Of a DNA stretch of 39,544 nucleotides, positions 23,061 to 30,572 are shown one piece after another (position 1 is the stretch's first letter; each line of letters begins with the position of its first letter). Below the pieces are notes generated by a model. It was not told the DNA's origin, did no database searches, and saw nothing but the letters and a program-made list of their open reading frames with translations. Origin of the DNA: Clostridia bacterium (GTDB lineage Bacteria > Bacillota > Clostridia > Oscillospirales > CAG-272); assembly GCA_017411745.1 (NCBI GenBank), contig JAFQPM010000007.1, positions 1 through 39,544 of the forward strand. The letters are read 5' to 3'. A program made the position numbers and the translations under genes.

Positions 23061-23807
23061 ATGAAAATACTAATAAACGGCATAGGCGGCAGAATGGGCG
23101 CCGAGGTCAAGAAAATAGTAAAAGAAGGCTATCGCGGCGCAGAGCTGTGCGCGGGAGTAGACGTGGTCGTGCCCGAGGGCGCAGACTGCTCCGTATACAC
23201 GAGCTGGAGCGAGGTCAAGGAGAGCCCTGACTGCATAGTCGACTTTTCTCACCACAGCGCAACGAAGGCACTGCTCGAATACGCGTGTGAAAAGAATATC
23301 CCCGTCGTGCTGGCGACAACGGGCCACGACGATATTGAAAAGGGCTATATAAAAGAGGCGGCGAAGAAAATTCCGCTTTTCCACTCGGCAAATATGTCGC
23401 TTGGCGTGGCATTGCTTTGCGAGCTTGCGAAAACGGCGGTCAAGACCTTCCCCGACGCAGACGTTGAGATAATCGAAAAGCACCATAACAGAAAAATAGA
23501 CGCACCCAGCGGCACGGCGCTCCTGCTTGCACAGTCGATACAGAAAATACGCGAAAAGGCGGTCTTCACGTTCGGCAGACAGGGTCAGGCAAAGCGAATG
23601 AAGAACGAGATCGGCATCCACGCGATCCGCATGGGCAACATCGTCGGCGAGCACGAGGTCATAATCGGCACGGACACGCAGACCATCACGCTCAAGCACG
23701 AGGCGCATAGCCGTTCGCTCTTTGCCGAGGGCGCGATAGCCGCCGCGGACTTTATCAAGGACAAGAGCGCGGGACTGTACGATATGTATAGCATGATCGA
23801 CGGATAA
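23061..23807 (+). CDS. dapB: DapB: 4-hydroxy-tetrahydrodipicolinate reductase
   Basis: 248 residues. The N-terminal Rossmann motif INGIGGRMGAEVKKIV binds NAD(P)H. VDFSHHSATKALL, LATTGHDDIEKGYI and the catalytic stretch EIIEKHHNRKIDAPSGTALL (His-His and Lys) follow. It reduces HTPA to tetrahydrodipicolinate. I use ATG 23061 because it gives the family N-terminus. A longer frame from 22935 is repeat DNA. AAGGA stands ~10 bp upstream at the repeat border. Confidence 0.96.
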   Translation: MKILINGIGGRMGAEVKKIVKEGYRGAELCAGVDVVVPEGADCSVYTSWSEVKESPDCIVDFSHHSATKALLEYACEKNIPVVLATTGHDDIEKGYIKEAAKKIPLFHSANMSLGVALLCELAKTAVKTFPDADVEIIEKHHNRKIDAPSGTALLLAQSIQKIREKAVFTFGRQGQAKRMKNEIGIHAIRMGNIVGEHEVIIGTDTQTITLKHEAHSRSLFAEGAIAAADFIKDKSAGLYDMYSMIDG

Positions 23808-23828
23808 TAACGTTAAAAGGAACGAAAA

Positions 23829-25130
23829 ATGATCTGTAAGAACTTATCAGTAAACGAAAATAACCACCTCACGCTCGGCGGTGTCGACACGGTCGAGATG
23901 GCAAAAAAATACGGCACACCCCTCTATCTTTTCGACGAGGACCGCATCCGTGAACGTTGCCGCACCTACGTGAGCGCAATGAAGGAAGCGTTCGGCGACG
24001 ACGCACTTCCCCTCTACGCAAGCAAGGCGGCGTCCTTCAAGCAGATGTACCGCATCGTGATGGAGGAAGGAATGGGTACGGATCTCGTGTCGTCGGGCGA
24101 GCTTTATACCGCGGCGAGCGTCGGATTTCCGCTTGAAAAGGCTTATTTTCACAGCAATAATAAGACCGACGACGATATCGCCTACGCGATCGACGAGAAG
24201 GTCGGCTATTTCGTAGTTGATAACGTCGAGGAGCTCGACGCGATCGACAAAATTGCGCGCGATAAGGGAGTTGATCAGAAGATTTTGCTCCGTCTGACCC
24301 CGGGCATCGACCCCCATACGTACGCGGCGGTCGCCACGGGCAAGGTCGACTCAAAATTCGGCTCTGCGATCGAAACGGGTCAAGCCGAGCAGATAACGAA
24401 GTACGCCACGGAGCTTGAAAACATCACCCTTTCGGGCTTTCACTGCCATGTCGGCTCGCAGGTCTTCGATTCGGAGGTCTACCTCAGCGCGTCCGAAATA
24501 ATGCTCGATTTCATCGCAAAAATGAAGGAAAAATACGGCTTTGAGACCGAAATCCTTGACCTTGGCGGCGGCTACGGTGTCCGTTACCTCGAGGAGCATC
24601 CCGAGATCGACATCGCGGCGAATATCCGCGAGGTTGCGACGTTTATAAAGGCACACTGCCAAAAGCTTGGCATCAAAATGCCTTCGATCCGAATGGAGCC
24701 GGGCAGAAGCATCGTTGCAGACGCGGGTATGACGGTCTATACCGCAGGCACGGTCAAGCGCATACCGGGATACAAAAATTACGTCTCGGTCGACGGCGGA
24801 ATGGCGGATAACCCCCGTTTCGCGCTCTACGGCTCGCCTTATACCGTATGCCTTGCAAGCCGAATGACCTCGACCACGCCCACCTTCACCTGCTCGCTCG
24901 TAGGACGCTGCTGTGAGAGTGGCGACATATTGCAGGAAAACGTCACCCTGCCCGCCGATATAAAGCGCGGCGACGTGATCGCGGTGCTGACCACGGGCGC
25001 GTACAACTACTCTATGTCCTCGAATTATAACCGCCTCGGCAAGCCCCCCGTGGTAATGCTGCGCGGCGGCAAGGATTACGTCGCGGTCAAGCGCGAGACC
25101 TTAGAGGATATTTGCAGAAATGATGTATAA
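23829..25130 (+). CDS. lysA: LysA: diaminopimelate decarboxylase
   Basis: 433 residues, fold-type III PLP enzyme. YGTPLYLFDEDRIRERC opens the barrel. LPLYASKAASFKQMYR holds the Schiff-base Lys. SGFHCHVGSQV, LDLGGGYGVRYLEEHPE, MEPGRSIVADAG, RCCESGDILQENV (Cys/Glu from the partner subunit) and TTGAYNYSMSSNYN are present. It makes lysine from meso-DAP. It follows dapB by 21 bp with AAAGGAA upstream and ends at a strong terminator. Confidence 0.97.
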   Translation: MICKNLSVNENNHLTLGGVDTVEMAKKYGTPLYLFDEDRIRERCRTYVSAMKEAFGDDALPLYASKAASFKQMYRIVMEEGMGTDLVSSGELYTAASVGFPLEKAYFHSNNKTDDDIAYAIDEKVGYFVVDNVEELDAIDKIARDKGVDQKILLRLTPGIDPHTYAAVATGKVDSKFGSAIETGQAEQITKYATELENITLSGFHCHVGSQVFDSEVYLSASEIMLDFIAKMKEKYGFETEILDLGGGYGVRYLEEHPEIDIAANIREVATFIKAHCQKLGIKMPSIRMEPGRSIVADAGMTVYTAGTVKRIPGYKNYVSVDGGMADNPRFALYGSPYTVCLASRMTSTTPTFTCSLVGRCCESGDILQENVTLPADIKRGDVIAVLTTGAYNYSMSSNYNRLGKPPVVMLRGGKDYVAVKRETLEDICRNDV

Positions 25131-25134
25131 AAAC

Positions 25135-25168
25135 AAAAATCGGTAAGATTTGATTCTTACCGATTTTT
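25135..25168. terminator. Terminator after lysA, likely bidirectional
   Basis: A 13-14 bp stem AAAATCGGTAAGA / TCTTACCGATTTT is followed by T-rich sequence on plus and preceded by A-rich on the other side. It lies between convergent lysA and the SLOG gene. Confidence 0.88.
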
Positions 25169-25175
25169 ATTTATA

Positions 25176-25514
25176 TCAATTATTGTCTACAATAATCACA
25201 GTAACCTTTTTATTCATGCGCCGAGCATATTCTATCGTAGATTTAGCACCGCGCGAAGCTCCGTCCCACACAACAAGGACCTCGTCAGCCATTTCCACCA
25301 TCTGCTCGTTTCTTTTTATAGGTGCGGCTATACCGTACAGCTCGTATCGAGGACGAACGACCGTTATCGGAATATTGTGATTGGTTGCATACTCGTTTGC
25401 AACCGTGTCAATTCCCTTTGCTCCACCGCTTATGATCATTTCCGTGTCCTTTGGCACGTGCTCGGACAGGTCAAAGCTCGTAATCCCCCGCGATCCTGCA
25501 ATTAAGAGTTTCAT
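25176..25514 (-). CDS. SLOG-fold protein (YspA/DUF2493-like)
   Basis: A 112-residue Rossmann-like SLOG domain of the DprA/LOG/YpsA superfamily. LLIAGSRGITSFDL, ISGGAKGIDTVANEYA and VLVVWDGASRGAKSTIEYARRM are the nucleotide-binding signatures. SLOG proteins are proposed nucleotide or nucleotide-derivative sensors, and stand-alone small members are common near mobile or defence genes. It lacks any effector domain here. AGGAG precedes the ATG. It is divergent from two small HTH genes across an A+T-rich gap. Confidence 0.8.
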   Translation of the reverse strand: MKLLIAGSRGITSFDLSEHVPKDTEMIISGGAKGIDTVANEYATNHNIPITVVRPRYELYGIAAPIKRNEQMVEMADEVLVVWDGASRGAKSTIEYARRMNKKVTVIIVDNN

Positions 25515-25590
25515 ATATATCTCCTATTTAAAATATATTATCATTTTGTTTTTCTTATATTTTACCTATTGTTTACTATATTTTATCATA

Positions 25591-25619
25591 TTTTAATTCT
25601 GTTGTAAATAGGTTATAAT
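25591..25619 (+). promoter_or_regulatory. Probable promoter of the two HTH genes
   Basis: A perfect TATAAT at 25614-25619 with a poor -35 (TTTTAA, 17-bp spacer). The whole 25515-25650 gap is very A+T rich and may also hold the divergent promoter of the SLOG gene. Confidence 0.45.
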
Positions 25620-25650
25620 ATTTTTAAGAAATAAAATTCAGGAGAAAAAT

Positions 25651-25887
25651 ATGCTTGAAAGTCAATATAAAATGAACGTTATAAAAATCGGCTTAAAAAT
25701 TGCATATTACAGAAAGCTTCAAGGCATGACACAAGAGGAGCTTGCGGAGGCGTGCGATTTGTCTGTGGGATATATATCACAGCTTGAAGCTCCCGGCAGT
25801 TGCTTTTGCCCGTCGTTAAAGACCTTGTTTACCATTGCAGAGGTGCTTGGAACAACCGTCTCCAAGCTTACCGATATTGAGGATTAA
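25651..25887 (+). CDS. Xre-family HTH regulator (HTH_3)
   Basis: 78 residues, almost only a DNA-binding domain: GLKIAYYRKLQGMTQEELAE, then the recognition region ACDLSVGYISQLEAPGS and SLKTLFTIAEVLGTTVSKL. CAGGAG precedes the ATG. The next small HTH gene starts 22 bp after its stop. No sensor domain or toxin-like partner is evident, so the target is unknown. Confidence 0.85.
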   Translation: MLESQYKMNVIKIGLKIAYYRKLQGMTQEELAEACDLSVGYISQLEAPGSCFCPSLKTLFTIAEVLGTTVSKLTDIED

Positions 25888-25909
25888 TTTCAACGGAAGT
25901 GATAGTTTT

Positions 25910-26116
25910 ATGGTGCGATTGACGTTAGACGCCCAATTAGAAAAATGCGGCATTACGAGATATGAATTGTCAAAAAGAACCGGCATTATTTACCACACGA
26001 TTGACAGCTATTACAAAAATCAAGTGGTGCGTTACGATAGTTATATTTTAAACAAGATATGCGAAGCCTTAAATTGCAACATATCTGACATAATAGAATA
26101 TAAGCTGGAAAAATAA
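25910..26116 (+). CDS. Small HTH_26-type Xre regulator
   Basis: 68 residues from the ATG at 25910 (GGAAGTGAT upstream). A longer frame exists but begins inside the previous gene. KCGITRYELSKRTGIIYHTI is the helix-turn-helix and ILNKICEALNCNISDIIEY is the second helix pair, like the Xre protein at 5808. It has low GC compared with the flanking biosynthetic genes, which suggests later arrival. It ends at a bidirectional terminator shared with the rnf operon. Confidence 0.82.
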   Translation: MVRLTLDAQLEKCGITRYELSKRTGIIYHTIDSYYKNQVVRYDSYILNKICEALNCNISDIIEYKLEK

Positions 26117-26120
26117 AAAC

Positions 26121-26149
26121 AGCAGAGGCGCAATACCTCTGCTTTTTTT
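26121..26149. terminator. Bidirectional terminator: HTH pair / rnf operon end
   Basis: The stem AGCAGAGG / CCTCTGCT is followed on plus by TTTTTT and on minus by GTTTTTATTTTT, between convergent transcription units. Confidence 0.87.
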
Positions 26150-26150
26150 A

Positions 26151-26645
26151 TTAAAACTTAAACCTATCAAGCCTTTTGACCAGCATACCGCCGATAAGAC
26201 CGATAACCACACCTGCAACCGTGCCCGAAATGAGCAACACGGGCAGATAGTAAGCGATCTGCGCGGTCTGCGTCATCAGACAAGCCATAAGGATCTGACC
26301 GACGTTGTGCAGAACGCCTCCCACAACGCTGATTGCGATGCAGGAAAAGAGATTTAGCTTTTTGAGAATTATCATTCCCGCAAGGCTCAACACCGCACCC
26401 GCGATACTGAACGCCATCGTCTGCACGTTGCCGAAAAGCATCGAAACGAGCACGACGCGGATAATACTGACGATAACGGTCTCCTTCCAGCCGACCTTAT
26501 AAAGCAAAAAGACCATAACGAGATTGGGAAGACCGACCTTTATGCCGGGGATCGCAACAAGCGCGGGTATTTGGCTTTCCACGAAGGAAAGGATCATCGC
26601 AAGCGCGATAGAAAGCCCCAAAAAAGCGACCTTTTTAGTTTTCAT
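26151..26645 (-). CDS. Gx transporter family membrane protein (Rnf-associated)
   Basis: 164 residues with five to six hydrophobic helices. LGLSIALAMILSFVESQIP, PGIKVGLPNLV and the glycine-rich VVGGVLHNVGQILMA and VAGVVIGLIGGML stretches match the Gx family, once labelled heptaprenyl diphosphate synthase component I. In Clostridia it commonly accompanies rnf genes, NusG_II and ApbE. A flavin or flavin-precursor export role has been proposed for such partners, which remains an inference here. ATG 26645 has GGAAAGG upstream. It is the last gene of the operon. Confidence 0.8.
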   Translation of the reverse strand: MKTKKVAFLGLSIALAMILSFVESQIPALVAIPGIKVGLPNLVMVFLLYKVGWKETVIVSIIRVVLVSMLFGNVQTMAFSIAGAVLSLAGMIILKKLNLFSCIAISVVGGVLHNVGQILMACLMTQTAQIAYYLPVLLISGTVAGVVIGLIGGMLVKRLDRFKF

Positions 26646-26712
26646 ATCAACCTTTCCTTTCGTAAAATTTAACGTTGGCAACGGTTTTTCGCCACTTGCC
26701 AAGAGTTTTTTT

Positions 26713-26743
26713 GACCGCGGGCATTTCGCCCGCGGTCTTTTTT
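26713..26743 (+). terminator. Rightward-pointing terminator-like hairpin inside the leftward rnf operon
   Basis: A 10-bp perfect stem GACCGCGGGC / GCCCGCGGTC followed by TTTTTT on the plus strand. On the minus strand, in which the operon is read, A residues follow, so it should not stop operon transcription. There is no plus-strand gene that ends here. Confidence 0.55.
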
Positions 26744-26751
26744 GATTTAAG

Positions 26752-27102
26752 TTAACCTACAAGTTCAACGTCACTATCGGCACCGTAGACCGTGACCGTC
26801 AGCTTATTCGGCAGACAGGTTATGACCTCGCCCGTGCTGTGCACCCTACCCTGCTTTACGCAAAGGTGATCGGGACAGTCGGCATAGGTCAGATAAGCCT
26901 GACCGCCCTCAATTCGAAGGATATTCGTTCCTCCGTTGAGCGAATATTCGCCATCCTCGGCAAGACTGTATCTTGCCACCTCCTCGCCGTCCACACGAAC
27001 GACGACGTACGCTCCTTCCTTACGGGTAAGCGCCCAGATGCCGAGCAGCAAGAGCGCCACGGCAAGAATAGCGGCGATGAGAATCAGATCTCTCTTTTTC
27101 AT
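26752..27102 (-). CDS. NusG domain II-containing protein (Rnf-associated)
   Basis: 116 residues: one N-terminal membrane helix (LILIAAILAVALLLLGIW) and an extracytoplasmic NusG_II domain with YADCPDHLCVKQGRV and ITCLPNKLTVTV, including three cysteines in the conserved pattern. Such proteins recur beside rnf genes and may handle flavinylated or redox partners outside the membrane. The exact job is not established. Its start overlaps the rnfA stop codon by 1 bp, so it is firmly in the operon. Confidence 0.85.
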   Translation of the reverse strand: MKKRDLILIAAILAVALLLLGIWALTRKEGAYVVVRVDGEEVARYSLAEDGEYSLNGGTNILRIEGGQAYLTYADCPDHLCVKQGRVHSTGEVITCLPNKLTVTVYGADSDVELVG

Positions 27103-27662
27103 TAAAACTTAAGTGCGAGAAGCGCAAGAGCGATCATGCCTGCGGTGAGAAGCGCGATGGGAAGACCGCGGAAGGACGCGGGGATCGCATCCTCATCGAC
27201 CGCAAGATCCTTGAGCTTGCCGTAGAGAGTCATAGTGAGCGTGAAGCCAATGCCAACAGCCGCAGCGGTGATGATCGCCTCAAGGAAGCCGTGCTCGGTA
27301 TTGTGGATACAAAGACCGAGAACCGCACCGTTGACCGCGAATTTCACGAAATGGGAGTGGCAGTAGTTGTCGAGCAGCTTTCTTGCAACGAGGTGCATCG
27401 CCTCGGAAATGACGAGAACGACTGCAACGAACGCTATGATCTGGAGATATTCAAGCTTTTCGCCAAGCACGAACTTGTTGATAGGCCAGGTAATAAGCGT
27501 TGCGAGAAGCATTACCAGCGTAGTGCCCGCGCCAAGCGCGAGAGATCTCTTGGTGGAGCGCTCGTTTTCGATAACCGCGCCCGTGCCGAGACATTCGATA
27601 AGAGCATAGTTTCCGGAGAGTATGCTTGTAAGGATAATACCAAGAATAATTTCAGGTGTCAT
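27102..27662 (-). CDS. rnfA: RnfA: membrane subunit of the Rnf complex
   Basis: A 186-residue six-helix subunit of the RnfA/RnfE/NqrD/NqrE family. ILSGNYALIECLGTGA carries the family Cys, and VNGAVLGLCIHNTEHGF the second one, which in Rnf ligates an intramembrane Fe-S cluster together with RnfE. Rnf transfers electrons between ferredoxin and NAD while pumping Na+ or H+. In most operons rnfB follows; here a NusG_II gene does. Confidence 0.95.
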   Translation of the reverse strand: MTPEIILGIILTSILSGNYALIECLGTGAVIENERSTKRSLALGAGTTLVMLLATLITWPINKFVLGEKLEYLQIIAFVAVVLVISEAMHLVARKLLDNYCHSHFVKFAVNGAVLGLCIHNTEHGFLEAIITAAAVGIGFTLTMTLYGKLKDLAVDEDAIPASFRGLPIALLTAGMIALALLALKF

Positions 27663-27664
27663 TA

Positions 27665-28285
27665 TCAGTTACCCTCCTTTTCTTCGTTTTCATCAAGGTG
27701 ATGGTGAAGACCCGTGATCTTGTTGATCACTGCCATAACGATAGCGAGCACGACGTATCCGCCGAACGCGCCTGCGAGCGCGGAGATCTTATAGTCCTGA
27801 AGGAACGCGATGGGCTGACCCCAGATAGTAGCGTTTCCGAGGACCTCACGGATAAGCGCGCAAACGACCATAATAACGGTGAAGAATACGCCGGTAACGA
27901 GCGCCACCTCAATAGACTTGACCTCGCCGTTGTGATCTGCAACCTCCTCGGCGTCGCGATAAATAACCGCGCTGACCGCGAGAGCCGCCAGATGAACGCC
28001 GAGCATATTTGCGACCTCGGGGAAGAATGCCTTCATAAGCATCGAGATGAGGGTCACAAAGCCGGTGATTATCATAACGTAAGCAGGGATCTTTGCGTAT
28101 GCGGGGATTATATTGTGGATCGCGGAGACCACGATCGAGGAAAGAAGCATGGAAATGAGCACCGCCGCACCCATACCGAGTGCCTCGCGGAGATCCTCGC
28201 TCGACGCCATAACGAAGCCCGCGCCGAGAACGAGAAGGATCGAGGGAGTACCTCTGAGGAGATACGATGTTTTAGTCTTTTTCAT
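27665..28285 (-). CDS. rnfE: RnfE: membrane subunit of the Rnf complex
   Basis: 206 residues, about six hydrophobic helices, paralogous to RnfA. The typical first-half cysteine sequence is changed: where the family shows a CP/LC motif near the first helix, this protein reads LLRGTPSILLVLGAGFVMA, and the later Cys is in VVCALIREVLG. The order rnfG-rnfE-rnfA and 2-bp spacing support the call. The C-terminus has a charged tail (HHHLDENEEKEG). Confidence 0.85.
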   Translation of the reverse strand: MKKTKTSYLLRGTPSILLVLGAGFVMASSEDLREALGMGAAVLISMLLSSIVVSAIHNIIPAYAKIPAYVMIITGFVTLISMLMKAFFPEVANMLGVHLAALAVSAVIYRDAEEVADHNGEVKSIEVALVTGVFFTVIMVVCALIREVLGNATIWGQPIAFLQDYKISALAGAFGGYVVLAIVMAVINKITGLHHHLDENEEKEGN

Positions 28286-29598
28286 TACTGTTCTCCTCCT
28301 TTGATAGAATTAAACGCTGCGAATGCGTCAGAGGTTGCAAGCTTAACTGCGGTAGAAGAAATCGTTGCGCTCGAAACGAGAACGTCATCGGAAAGAGTTC
28401 CTTCGGTAATGCCGTTAAATCTGTCGAGATATTCTCCGTATACGCTTCCGGAAGCATCCATAAGATCCTTGATACCGGGCATATATTCAACACCGTGTCC
28501 AAATGCCATCTGCTTTACGTTCTGGTCAACGATCGCGCCGTTTTCATCAATTACGGTGCAGATCTCCATTGCGTTGTCGCCGTAAGTCAGAGGACGAGAG
28601 TAGAATGCGTAGTAGGTGCTCTCACCCGTCTTGAACGAGCAAGCGTAAACAACGTTTCCGAACGTTGTGAGCACCATGGGAGTTATTTCCGAAGCATCAG
28701 CAAACTTTGCGCTAATCATCTTTGCGGCAGCCTCGGAGAAGTCAACTGCTTCGATAGCCGCAAGAGCCTCCTCTGCAACGGCTGCGTTTGCCTCTGTCAC
28801 GTCGGCACCCGTGGTGTCGTAGACCTTGCAAGCGCCGGATGCATTAACTATCGCAAGATAGCTTGCCTCACCGTTCTTGACTATGAACGCGTAGCCCGAG
28901 CCGTTAAGTGCCTTGTAGCCCTCAACGATATTTCCGCTTGCCGCAACAGCCTCTGCCTTGAGCATACCGCCCGAGGTAAGTCCTGTGTGGAGTGCGGGGA
29001 TCATTTCAGCAAGGATCTGCGCGTCGGACTTAACGCCTGCCGCGATAAGATCGTTCTCGATAAGCACGCCCATAGCGCCCTCAACCGCAGACTTGAACGC
29101 GGTCGACGAGTAGGTAGCGCCCGATACGGTGCCAACGTCTGCGAGAGCAGAGTCCTTACCGATGTAAGAATTAAGATAATTTGCATCATTGTCGCGGAAG
29201 TCGACCGAATCGGAGTAGGAGTCGAGCTGGATTCCGCAGATCTTACCCTCTGCATCGATACCGATGGTGATCTCCATGGGAGATTCGGAGTAAGAGGACT
29301 CAGCGGTGCAACGGATCGCAAAGCCGAGACCGTTTGCTTCCTTGTAGACCGAAAGAACGTTAGCGGGAACGTTTACGAGAGTGGAAGCGGAGGGATCAGC
29401 GGAGCTGTAGATAAGAGCATCTCCGCCAAAGGAAGCACCCTCGGGCATTACAGCGAGAAGCGGAGCAAGCTCTGCGCCCGCGTTGTTAGCCTCGATCATG
29501 GGGCCCGTAATAAAGTTAAGTCCGAAAGCCGCCGCGCCGAACACAACCATAATAACGAGAAGAATGGCGGTGGTGATAATAAAATGACGAATCTTCAT
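28285..29598 (-). CDS. rnfG: RnfG-like protein with two FMN-binding domains
   Basis: 437 residues, about twice the usual ~200 of RnfG. One N-terminal helix (FIITTAILLVIMVVFGAAAF) is followed by an FMN_bind domain ending in VSGATYSSTAFKSAVEGA (SGAT at 159-162; Thr162 would carry FMN). A second domain-like region ends in VSSATISSTAVKLATSDA (SSAT at 409-412). ApbE upstream would attach FMN through phosphoester links. In RnfG the flavin passes electrons across the outside face of the complex. The start overlaps rnfD by 1 bp and the stop overlaps rnfE by 1 bp. Confidence 0.9.
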   Translation of the reverse strand: MKIRHFIITTAILLVIMVVFGAAAFGLNFITGPMIEANNAGAELAPLLAVMPEGASFGGDALIYSSADPSASTLVNVPANVLSVYKEANGLGFAIRCTAESSYSESPMEITIGIDAEGKICGIQLDSYSDSVDFRDNDANYLNSYIGKDSALADVGTVSGATYSSTAFKSAVEGAMGVLIENDLIAAGVKSDAQILAEMIPALHTGLTSGGMLKAEAVAASGNIVEGYKALNGSGYAFIVKNGEASYLAIVNASGACKVYDTTGADVTEANAAVAEEALAAIEAVDFSEAAAKMISAKFADASEITPMVLTTFGNVVYACSFKTGESTYYAFYSRPLTYGDNAMEICTVIDENGAIVDQNVKQMAFGHGVEYMPGIKDLMDASGSVYGEYLDRFNGITEGTLSDDVLVSSATISSTAVKLATSDAFAAFNSIKGGEQ

Positions 29599-30572
29599 TA
29601 TTTAACACCTCCCAAAGTTCTCTTCTTGGTCCAGTCGTAAATGAAGGGAGTAAGAAGGTTCATAGTAAGTATAGCGATCGAAACGCCCTCGGGATAGCTT
29701 GCGAACTGTCTGATTGCGAAGGTAAGAAGACCCGCGCCGACACAGAACACTACTCTGCCGAGATTGGTGGTGGGAGTCGTAACGTAGTCGGTCGCCATAA
29801 AGATAGCACCGAGGAGCAGACCGCCCGCGAGAACGTGCTGGAGAGCAAAGGTAACGTCAAATCCGCCGAAGATGAGGTAGCAGACGAAAACGGTCGCTAC
29901 GAAGGACGCGGGAACGTACCACTTGATGACCTTTCTTGCTACGAGATAAACGAAGCCGAGAAGAAGTGCGATCGCACAGGTCTCACCGATAGCACCGCCG
30001 TGAGCACCAACGAGAAGCTGGAGAACGGTAGGAGCGTTGGCAGCACCCTCAACGCCCGCGTTAAGAGAAGCGAGAGGAGTAGCACCTGCGGCGATCTCGG
30101 GAACGGCGTTTCCGAGGAATCCGAGATCAAACAAAGGAGCGATCTTGGAAACGGCTGCGACCGAACCGAAGGTAAGAAGCATGAACACACGAGCCGCGAT
30201 AGCGGGGTTAACGATGTTCTTACCGATGCCTCCGAAGAAGCACTTAACTACAACGATAGCGAAAACGCTACCGACAGCGCACTGCCAGAGCTTGACCTCG
30301 GTGCTCAGGTTGAGCGCGAGGAGCAGACCCGTAACAACGGCGGAAAGGTCGCCGATAGTCTGCTTTTTGTGAGCGCAAAGATTGAAAATAAACTCAGCAA
30401 GCACTGCACTTGCAACGCAGGTGAGAATGATCCAAAGCGCCTTGAGTCCGAAGAAGATGATTCCAACGAGAGCCGCGGGGATCATCGCGATGATAACGTC
30501 GAGCATTACTCGATTTACCGACGCACCCTTCTGATGAATGTGAGGTGCGGGAGAGATATGAAGCTTACTCAT
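29598..30572 (-). CDS. rnfD: RnfD: flavinylated membrane subunit
   Basis: 324 residues, a NqrB/RnfD-family membrane protein with about nine hydrophobic helices. The flavinylation site is AAGATPLASLNAG (GAT at 163-165; Thr165). GGIGKNIVNPAIAARVFML and FMATDYVTTPTTNLGRVVF are family signatures. Covalent FMN from ApbE and bound riboflavin act in the electron path. The start overlaps the rnfC stop by 4 bp. Confidence 0.95.
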   Translation of the reverse strand: MSKLHISPAPHIHQKGASVNRVMLDVIIAMIPAALVGIIFFGLKALWIILTCVASAVLAEFIFNLCAHKKQTIGDLSAVVTGLLLALNLSTEVKLWQCAVGSVFAIVVVKCFFGGIGKNIVNPAIAARVFMLLTFGSVAAVSKIAPLFDLGFLGNAVPEIAAGATPLASLNAGVEGAANAPTVLQLLVGAHGGAIGETCAIALLLGFVYLVARKVIKWYVPASFVATVFVCYLIFGGFDVTFALQHVLAGGLLLGAIFMATDYVTTPTTNLGRVVFCVGAGLLTFAIRQFASYPEGVSIAILTMNLLTPFIYDWTKKRTLGGVK

